A stretch of 18,431 nucleotides of DNA. Origin: Acanthamoeba lenticulata (lineage: Eukaryota; Discosea; Longamoebia; Acanthamoebidae). Position numbers and translations under genes: made by a program. This document shows positions 11,301-18,431 of this stretch, piece by piece (position 1 is the stretch's first letter; every line of letters starts with the position of its first letter). The stretch covers positions 1 to 18,431 of the forward strand of contig NAVB01000444.1 of NCBI GenBank assembly GCA_002179805.1, given 5' to 3'. Under the pieces are notes generated by a model. The model saw only the letters and a program-made list of their open reading frames with translations. It made no database searches and was not told the origin of the DNA.

Positions 11301-13058
11301 GTCGGCCAGCTCGTCGCCGAGGACGGCGCGGGTCAAGCCGCAGGCCAAGGGCCGGAGCTGATGCGCGTCGACAGCCTCGTCCTCGGCCTCCGCAGGTGCA
11401 GAGCGAGAGAGACTGTAGCCGCGAACGGGGAAGAGCGGCGTCGTCTCTGGGAGAGGAGGCACGGTTAGCGCACGAACCAATAAAACACATCAACAGCGAG
11501 GAGGATGGTGACGTCATCACGCACCGGCGCCTTGACGAAGCAGGCCGATCTGGGACCAGGCGTCGAGCGCCTCTTGCTTCATGGCCGGAGTGAATCCGAG
11601 CAGGTCTTCCAGGACCGCCGCCTGGCCGGCATTGTTGACCAGGTCCAGCACCTTGAAGAACAAGCGGCCGTCCGCAAAGTCGGCCAACTCGGCCAGCAGG
11701 CGCTTGGCCTCATCGGCGCTGGCGGCGGCACTGGCGGCAGTCTCGAGGTGGGCGTCGCATTGTTGGAGCCCGACGACGCTGTGGCCGTAGATGGTCGACA
11801 AAAACTTGAGGGCTCGCTCAAGGGCGCCGGGGTCGTCCGCCTTGCCCAGTCGCTGAGCTCTGGCCGCGAGCGGGAGGTGTGCGAGCAGGATTAGGTGGAG
11901 CAAGTAGACCTTGCCCAGCGTCTCCCAGTCGTCGTTGTCGGCGTCGGCGCGGTGGCCTTTGAGCGCGGCAGCGAAGCTGAGGAAGAAGATCGTCTGGCGC
12001 AGGCCGAAGCGGGGAAGCAGTGAGGCCAGCAGGTCCTTGTCAAAGCCGCCTGGCTGGTCGACGACGGTGATGTCGGTGGAATCTCTGGCATCCACGCCTT
12101 CCGGCGAGGCCTCACGCCAACTCAAGAGGGCGCGCGTGGGGCGGACGAGGAAGCCGTACACTCGGCGGCTGTCAAAGTCGAGCTGCGAGAAGACCACGTT
12201 GAGGTCTCGCCTCAGGCAGTCGAGGACCAGCCCCTGCGCGAGGCGGGCAGGCACCTGGGTCGAGGACAAACGGGATCAGTTGATCTGCACCAGAAACAGC
12301 AGCAGGATCTATGGAAGCGACGCGAACGACGGACCTGTGGCATCTTCCCTCCGTCGTTCAGCATGATAAACGACGGGTTGTGCTTGGCCAGATATTCGTC
12401 CCATTGGCCGGCCCCCTACAAATAGCAACAAAGAGGTGTTAGAGAAGGAAAGCCAGAAGAACGAGGAAGACGCGTACGTCATGAGTTGCAGAGGGAGTGA
12501 GCCAAGAAGGGACGCAGTCGATATCAAAATCGGCGGTATTGAACTTGAGGTGACGGTAGAGGAGCTCCCGCGCGAGCAAGCGCGAGCTGCTCTCTTCCCA
12601 CAGCGCTCTCTGGCTGTCGAGAAACACCACTCGGAAGCTGACTTCTCGCCCTTTCATGTCCTGTTTGAACACAGTCGACAGTAGAAGAAGACGCAGTGGG
12701 TCAAAGAGTTTTGGGCGGGAGGAAGGGGGGAACAGGTGCCGCACGAGAAGAAACTTTTCGACGAGAAAAGTGAGGTGCAGGAACTGGCCTCCATTCGTCC
12801 AGTCCAACGAAGAGTCTTCCAACGCTTGAGCGACAACCGAGTCGCCCTCCACAAGACACAAGTCTGACGCACCGCAGGCGTCCACCAAGTCGGCGCGCAC
12901 TGGGCGCAGCAGGGACGCTAGGGGCACTGTTGAAAAGGGAACACCACCAAGGTAAGCTTTTGAGCGGACAAGAAGGCTTGCACACGGCTGAGCAGCATAC
13001 CGGGGCTGACTGTGAGGTCGGGTTCGGTATGCTCTACGGGTTCTTTTGTGGTGTTCAT
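5334..13058 (-). CDS. DDX60: DDX60-like Ski2-family DExH RNA helicase (complete, 28 exons)
   Basis: Exons on the minus strand: 13058-13001, 12926-12478, 12415-12335, 12254-11525, 11446-10987, 10897-10708, 10632-10069, 9989-9910, 9842-9770, 9686-9583, 9495-9429, 9314-9253, 9186-9125, 9046-8937, 8858-8593, 8510-8369, 8303-8211, 8128-7986, 7911-7680, 7632-7545, 7474-7397, 7299-7189, 7106-6993, 6896-6824, 6718-6661, 6583-6514, 6398-6307, 6239-5334. Together they encode 1851 residues (human DDX60 is about 1710) without a phase break. The N-terminus has the DDX60 signature [10 protein letters not shown] (D48), probably PIN-like. Helicase motifs: Walker A APTSSGKT (879-886), [14 protein letters not shown] (983-986), SAT (1012-1014), [37 protein letters not shown] (1439-1448). 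The C-terminus matches the DDX60 winged-helix/ratchet region. In vertebrates the family acts on RNA and in antiviral defence; the amoebal role is unknown. ATG 13058 was chosen because exon 1 joins in phase and gives the family's N-terminal length. Confidence 0.95.
6724..6796. repeat. A-rich low-complexity insertion in DDX60 intron 24
   Basis: About 70 bp of almost pure A/T with AAATAA and ATCAAAAAT-like units, inside an intron of a GC-rich gene. Comparable AT blocks lie in DDX60 intron 18 (7920-7975) and intron 5 (10926-10976), RUVBL1 intron 6 (15478-15558) and WDR59 intron 12 (3266-3290). Confidence 0.85.
6931..6946 (+). repeat. Intronic (GAT)n repeat in DDX60
   Basis: This run of GAT, read as ATC/CAT on the coding strand, sits in DDX60 intron 23 (6992-6897), about 35 bp from the acceptor. 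Confidence 0.9.
7308..7326 (+). repeat. Intronic (TCA)n repeat in DDX60
   Basis: On the coding strand this is a GATGATGATGATGA tract next to the GAAG acceptor of DDX60 exon 22 (7299). A similar CATCATCGTCATCATC tract precedes the RUVBL1 exon 3 acceptor (14464-14481). Confidence 0.9.
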
Positions 13059-13328
13059 GAATGGCTCTGGTTGTTCTACGTAAAAGACAAAACTGTTCTG
13101 TTTTGTTTTTGCGCCTGCTTTCTGGTTTTACTCCTGTGTTTGGCGGTGGTTTCATCTCCGCGTTTGTTACAGGCTCGAGCCTGGCTCGTGCCCGCCAGCT
13201 CACGTTTGTGCGAGCACGTTGGTCGACGGCAAGATGATGAAAGAGAGCGAGCAAGACAAGACGCCAGCAGAGCTGGTGCGAACACATGAATGGGTAGTTA
13301 TAAGACTTTTTATTTGGCTGTTGTACTT
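13059..13328 (-). promoter_or_regulatory. Intergenic spacer holding the DDX60 5' region and the PFDN1 3' end
   Basis: About 270 bp separate two genes on the same strand: the stop of prefoldin 1 and the start of DDX60. It must contain the prefoldin 3' UTR and the DDX60 promoter and 5' UTR. I see no clear TATA box. The part next to DDX60 is A-rich on the coding strand (13082-13112). An upstream ATG on the coding strand near 13150 lies in another frame and could be a short upstream ORF. Confidence 0.5.
13309..13314 (-). terminator. Candidate poly(A) signal of prefoldin 1
   Basis: On the minus strand AATAAA lies 14 nt downstream of the TAG stop at 13331-13329. It is the only canonical poly(A) hexamer found close behind a stop codon here. 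Whether the organism relies on this hexamer is not known from the sequence. Confidence 0.4.
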
Positions 13329-13878
13329 CTACGACTTGGTCATCTCCTTGAAGCTGGCCTCAAGACTCTGCAGCTGCTTGGCCAGATAGGCTCCCTTCTT
13401 CTGCTCCAGGCAAGCAAAACAGCACATATGTACACAACGACAGACAATGCGCAACAAGGTGGTCTGATGAATACCACACAGAGCACACGACACACGGACC
13501 CAGCTCGTGCAAGAGGAGGGACGTACGTCAAGGTTTGCCAAATGGTCGTCGCACTGGGCGATGTAGCCGCTGATCTCAGTGTTGATGCTCTCCAGCGGCG
13601 TCATCAAGAACATGCGGCCTTTACGAGGGAGAGGGGGGAAGCGCGAGTATGAGGATTGAAGGATGTGGAGCTAAGGAAAAGCCATTGAGCAACGAACCAG
13701 TCGATTTGTACGTCTTGGCCGTGGGGGCCAGACCCTGCAGCTCGGCTTGAGTGAGCTCCGCCCGTCGTTTGTTTCGCTGATTGATGCCAATCTTGTGCTG
13801 CACTTCTCCCAAATCACGGCTGGTAATCATCAGCTTCTGCTGGAGCTCCATGAGCTCTGACTCGCCTTGCCCTGCCAT
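13329..13878 (-). CDS. PFDN1: Prefoldin subunit 1 (complete, 3 exons)
   Basis: This is a beta-type subunit of the hexameric prefoldin co-chaperone, which passes nascent actin and tubulin to the CCT chaperonin in the cytosol. Exons 13878-13698, 13618-13527 and 13400-13329 join in phase to give 114 residues (human PFDN1 has 122). An N-terminal coiled coil (LMELQQKLMITSRDLGEVQ) leads to the beta-hairpin region with the family's TYKSTGRMFLMTPLESI block (human: YEGVGRMFILQSKEAI). A C-terminal coiled coil, KKGAYLAKQLQSLEASFKEM, follows. The start is the first ATG, 90 bp from the divergent RUVBL1 start, so the two probably share a promoter. Introns are 79 and 126 nt. Confidence 0.93.
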
Positions 13879-13968
13879 CTTGGGATTCAGTGTTTGTTTT
13901 TGCCAGATGAGAGAAAATCTGAGTTGTTCTTTTCTTTTTCATTTATCGAATCATTAAAACCGCAGACG
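13879..13968. promoter_or_regulatory. Compact divergent promoter, PFDN1 / RUVBL1
   Basis: Only 90 bp lie between the antisense start of prefoldin 1 (13878) and the start of RUVBL1 (13969). The space must hold both 5' UTRs and the core promoter elements. It is moderately AT-rich, with a pyrimidine-rich stretch near 13924-13945 on the plus strand and no clear TATA box. Confidence 0.6.
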
Positions 13969-16059
<2,091 letters not shown>

Positions 16060-16655
16060 GAGAAGAAGAGGTGCTTTTGTCTTGTGGTGTGCTGTCTGAC
16101 GTCCAGTAAACTCATTTTCCCATTTGCTTTCTATTTTATGAATTATAAAATTTTTATTCCTTTCCTTTTCTCAAAAAAATAAAAAAAATAAAAAATAAAA
16201 AAATAAAAAATGGGGAAGGTTGGGGTGTGTGGAACTCAGAGTGCTGGTTGATGGCGCATCACGTGGGTGATGGTTGGGCGCCACGGTGTTGGCCGTGGAC
16301 GCCACGGGTATGTAGGAGGTCGCCCCCCGGGTAGAGGGGCGAGTGGATGCTGGTGTTTTATGAGGGAGGGCAGTCCCAAGCCTCCACTGGTTTTCGAAGA
16401 AGCGGTGCGTGTGGGCGTTGAACCCACTGTTACTAGGCATGCAGAGTTGTGTAAATACGAAGTAACATGAACGCATTTTTGCAACCTCGAGAACACCCAG
16501 AAGGATTGGCCACCACCACTTCCTTCCCCAGCCTGTCTCTGGTGCTGGGAGGGTCTTCAAGGCCAACCCAGGTTGCGGCCCACAATTTGTGGGATTGTTG
16601 CCGAACAGACACAGAAACCAATCAATAAAAATGATTAAATAAAAAATAAAAAAGC
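16060..16655. other. Intergenic region: A-rich tracts around a GC-rich hairpin-rich island
   Basis: These 596 bp separate RUVBL1 from the F-box/repeat gene. The first 150 bp look like a 3' UTR and AT-rich spacer. An A-rich AAATAA-type tract (16172-16210) and another (16623-16652) enclose a GC-rich block of about 400 bp. Short open frames occur on both strands in the block, but none has recognisable domains or consistent splice structure, so none is called. A CCAAT at 16618-16622 lies 34 bp before the next start codon; its significance is unknown. Confidence 0.6.
16257..16341. repeat. Cluster of three short perfect or near-perfect hairpins
   Basis: CATCAC/GTGATG (16257-16272, 4-nt loop). GGCG-CCACGG/CCGTGG-A-CGCC (16277-16303, 6-nt loop, one-base bulge). 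CGCCCC/GGGGCG (16321-16341, 9-nt loop). Two more stems follow: GTGGG/CCCAC (16411-16427, 7-nt loop) and CCCACA/TGTGGG (16579-16593, 3-nt loop). They suggest a structured transcript or a decayed repeat, but nothing identifies a known RNA family. Confidence 0.45.
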
Positions 16656-17729
16656 ATGTGCGCCACCAAGACAGAGGGAGGCACAACAATTAATGAAGTG
16701 CCGCTCGAGCTGGTGGCAGTCGTCCTGCGCCACGTGAGCCCGCTTGCCTTGCCCCCGTGCCGCGCCGTGTGCTCCCGCTGGCTGCACGCCCTCCGCTTCC
16801 TGCTTGGCCTTTTCGAAGACGAGGACCCGCCCTTCTTGCGGCCCACCAGGACAACAAGCTTCACCAAACGAAGGCCTCTTCCTGCCTGGTGCCCTGGCGT
16901 GGCTCACGCTGGTTGGCTGTCGGTTCTGCAGTGGGCGCGCCAACAGGGCTGCCCGTGGTGGAACGGAACGACCAGCGAGGCGGCTCGGGGAGGACACTTG
17001 GACGTGCTCCAGTGGCTGCATGCCAACGGCTGCCCGTGGGATGCGCGGACCTGCATCGAAGCGGCCAGAGAAGGCCATCTGGACGTGCTCCAGTGGGCGC
17101 GTGCCAATGGCTGCCCGTGGTCGGTGAGGACGAGTAGCGCCGCTGCCGAAGGAGGCCATCTGGACGTGCTCAAGTGGCTCCATGCCAACGGCTGCTCGTT
17201 GACCAAAGAGTCTTGTACCGTGGCGACCAGGAACGGTGACTTGGCGGTGCTCCAGTGGCTCCACGCCAACGGCTGCCCGTTGAGCGAGGAGTGTTGTACC
17301 GTGGCGGCCAGGAACGGTGACTTGGCATTGCTCCAGTGGCTCCACACCAACGGCTGCCCGTTGGGCGAGGAGTGTTGTACCATGGCGGCCAGGAACGGTG
17401 ACTTGGCATTGCTCCAGTGGCTCCACACCAACGGCTGCCCGTGGGACGAACAGGTCTGCTCAGTAGCAGCCGAGGAAGGCCACTTGGAGATGCTCCAGTG
17501 GCTGCGTGCCAACGGCTGCCCGTGGGGCACGTGGACCTGCACTCTTGCGGCCATGGCAGGCCAGCTGGAGACGCTCCAGTGGCTGCGCGCCAACGGCTGC
17601 CCGTGGGACAGAGAGATCTGCACGTGGGCGAGCAGAGCAGGCCAGCTGGAGGTGCTTCAGTGGCTGCATGCCAACGGCTGCCCTTGGGGCTGCCCTTACC
17701 AGAACAGTGGCCAACAGGGCCTCTCTTGA
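16656..17729 (+). CDS. Intronless F-box and ankyrin-like repeat protein
   Basis: This single open frame encodes 357 residues. Residues about 13-45 (NEVPLELVAVVLRHVSPLAL...CRAVCSRWLHAL) look like an F-box, which would bind SKP1 and recruit substrates to an SCF ubiquitin ligase. After a linker and one degenerate unit, nine 27-residue repeats run from residue 113 to the end, with consensus GHLDVLQWLHANGCPW plus a variable helix (for example DARTCIEAARE). They are degenerate ankyrin repeats of the type abundant in Acanthamoeba and in Acanthamoeba-infecting giant viruses; that comparison is from general knowledge. The gene has no intron, unlike its neighbours. The last unit loses the consensus after GCPWG and ends QQGLS. 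ATG 16656 lies just after an A-rich tract. A role in substrate recognition is inferred; no substrate can be named. Confidence 0.88.
   Translation: MCATKTEGGTTINEVPLELVAVVLRHVSPLALPPCRAVCSRWLHALRFLLGLFEDEDPPFLRPTRTTSFTKRRPLPAWCPGVAHAGWLSVLQWARQQGCPWWNGTTSEAARGGHLDVLQWLHANGCPWDARTCIEAAREGHLDVLQWARANGCPWSVRTSSAAAEGGHLDVLKWLHANGCSLTKESCTVATRNGDLAVLQWLHANGCPLSEECCTVAARNGDLALLQWLHTNGCPLGEECCTMAARNGDLALLQWLHTNGCPWDEQVCSVAAEEGHLEMLQWLRANGCPWGTWTCTLAAMAGQLETLQWLRANGCPWDREICTWASRAGQLEVLQWLHANGCPWGCPYQNSGQQGLS
16992..17720 (+). repeat. Tandem 81-bp coding repeats (nine units)
   Basis: Units start at 16992, 17073, 17154, 17235, 17316, 17397, 17478, 17559 and 17640, with an exact 81-bp period (27 codons). 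The units at 17235 and 17316 differ at about 5 of 81 positions. The first half of unit 17397 repeats that of 17316 exactly. The middle units are therefore the youngest duplications; the outer ones are more diverged. Confidence 0.92.
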
Positions 17730-18068
17730 CTGCGCTTTGTGCACAACACGGCCAGTCTTGTTATTCTTTAGCCACTGCGACAGTGGCATACCAGAGGGAA
17801 TGAATGTTTGAGCGGTTGAACCCATTGTCTGTTCAGATCCCCACAACCCTTGCAGAAAAAATAATATTGTTTTAAAATCCTCTTGGACAATTACAAACAC
17901 AAGTATTTGGCCACTGGGTATTTTCTGCTCAGTGTGCTCTACCCCTGAGGTTGGCCATCGTTTCATTGCCACACAACCCCCTCTGCTCTGCGTGATGAAA
18001 ATGAGTGTGTCCCCTTGGCAAAAGCCTAAACTAAAATAGTGCACATTTAGGTAATGGACAAGACCAGA
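17730..18068. other. Convergent 3' intergenic spacer, F-box gene / SH3 gene
   Basis: About 340 bp lie between the TGA of the F-box/repeat gene and the antisense TAA of the SH3 gene. I see no gene, clear repeat or canonical AATAAA on either strand. A short AT-rich stretch is at 17856-17876. An open antisense frame that continues into the repeat gene is treated as spurious. Confidence 0.6.
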
Positions 18069-18378
18069 TTACACAAGGGCGTTCTCCTGGACAAAGTTGG
18101 AGGGAAAGAGACCCGACTTGCCCTCCCGCGAGCCCGTCCACCACTGCCCGCGCTTGTCCAGGATCTTGATCACGGCGCCCTTGGGGAACGTCAGCTCGTC
18201 CTGCCGCTGGGCCGCGTAAGCAAAGAGCGCCGTGCAGGTGCCCAGCACAGCCGGCTCCGGCGCAAACGAGGGCGGCGGCCCGCTTCGCCCGAGCACCGGG
18301 TTGAGCAGGAGGACGTAGTTGGACGGGATGTCACCTTGCTTCCCCTCGTGCTCAGCTTTCCACCAGATTTTTCCTTTC
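18069..18378 (-). CDS. Tandem SH3-domain protein, last exon (5' partial)
   Basis: The minus-strand exon opens at 18378, after an acceptor ending ATAG in an AT-rich intron, and stops at TAA 18071-18069. It begins inside one SH3 domain: KIWWKAEHEGKQGDIPSNYV holds the paired Trp and the PSNYV end. After a short Pro-rich linker (SGPPPSFAPEP) comes a complete second SH3 domain with ALFAY, DELTF, QWWTGSREGKSGLFPSNFV; the chain ends five residues later. Such domains bind PxxP ligands in actin and endocytic adaptors. The rest of the protein lies beyond the window, so the family (intersectin, CIN85, amoebal myosin-linked adaptor or other) cannot be told. The intron is phase 2. Confidence 0.9.
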
Positions 18379-18431
18379 CTATATTAATAAAAATATTAAT
18401 AAAAATAGGGTTATTTGAAAATTAAAGAATA
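18379..18431 (-). other. AT-rich intron (partial) of the SH3 gene
   Basis: From the exon boundary to the window edge the sequence is almost pure A/T, with repeated TATTAATAAAAA-like units. It is read as an intron because the SH3 domain is cut exactly at an AG acceptor in phase 2. The donor is outside the window. Confidence 0.75.

Noticed and set aside
13076..13287. Upstream extension of DDX60 in the open frame to 13287
   Set aside because: That frame is a basic low-complexity stretch. ATG 13058 with a 74-nt intron joins in phase and gives the family's usual N-terminal length.
16400..16480. Possible tRNA on the minus strand: GTGGG-TTCAACG-CCCAC looks like a T arm
   Set aside because: No matching 5' acceptor strand, box A or anticodon stem-loop is found upstream on that strand, so only an isolated hairpin is supported.
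16635..17623. Long antisense open frames (263 and 239 codons) with their own tandem repeats opposite the F-box/repeat gene
   Set aside because: An 81-bp period divisible by three keeps any stop-free frame open on both strands. Only the plus frame gives an F-box and recognisable ankyrin-like units.
17460..18044. Antisense open frame of 194 codons spanning the 3' spacer
   Set aside because: Its C-terminal half is the antisense of the repeat gene and the rest has no domain or coding style.

Overview
This is eukaryotic nuclear DNA. Coding exons are GC-rich and carry many short introns: 53 complete introns of 47-125 nt could be placed. Intergenic DNA is short and AT-rich, with genes packed on both strands. 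Exon style, 5' splice-site style and the GHLxVLQWLxANGCPW repeat protein all suggest Acanthamoeba or a close amoebozoan; this is an inference from sequence style, not a database match. Every multi-exon model below was rebuilt by hand, and reading phase is kept across every junction.

Layout, left to right: (1) 4-5133 (+), the 3' part of a WDR59 homologue (GATOR2 subunit of the TORC1 amino-acid sensing pathway), 17 exons and 1182 residues visible. (2) 13058-5334 (-), a complete DDX60-type Ski2-like DExH helicase, 28 exons and 1851 residues, convergent with WDR59 across 200 bp. (3) 13878-13329 (-), prefoldin subunit 1, 3 exons and 114 residues. (4) 13969-16059 (+), RuvB-like 1 (pontin/TIP49), 9 exons and 450 residues, including one GC-AG intron; it diverges from prefoldin across only 90 bp. 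(5) 16060-16655, intergenic: A-rich tracts enclose a GC-rich, hairpin-rich island with no convincing gene. (6) 16656-17729 (+), an intronless F-box plus 27-residue ankyrin-like repeat protein of the kind common in Acanthamoeba and its giant viruses. (7) 18378-18069 (-), the last exon of a protein with tandem SH3 domains, which continues beyond the right edge.

Most genes are conserved housekeeping functions: nutrient signalling (WDR59), cotranslational folding of actin and tubulin (prefoldin 1), and an AAA+ ATPase for chromatin remodelling and PIKK/snoRNP assembly (RUVBL1). DDX60 homologues act in RNA surveillance and, in vertebrates, antiviral defence. The F-box/repeat gene is the accessory-looking locus. 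The observations most worth following are the strong preference for C at intron position +4, the GC-AG intron, the compact prefoldin/RUVBL1 divergent promoter, the structured island at 16214-16610 and the recently duplicated repeats of the intronless gene. No prokaryotic element, CRISPR array, rRNA, convincing tRNA or intact transposon was seen.
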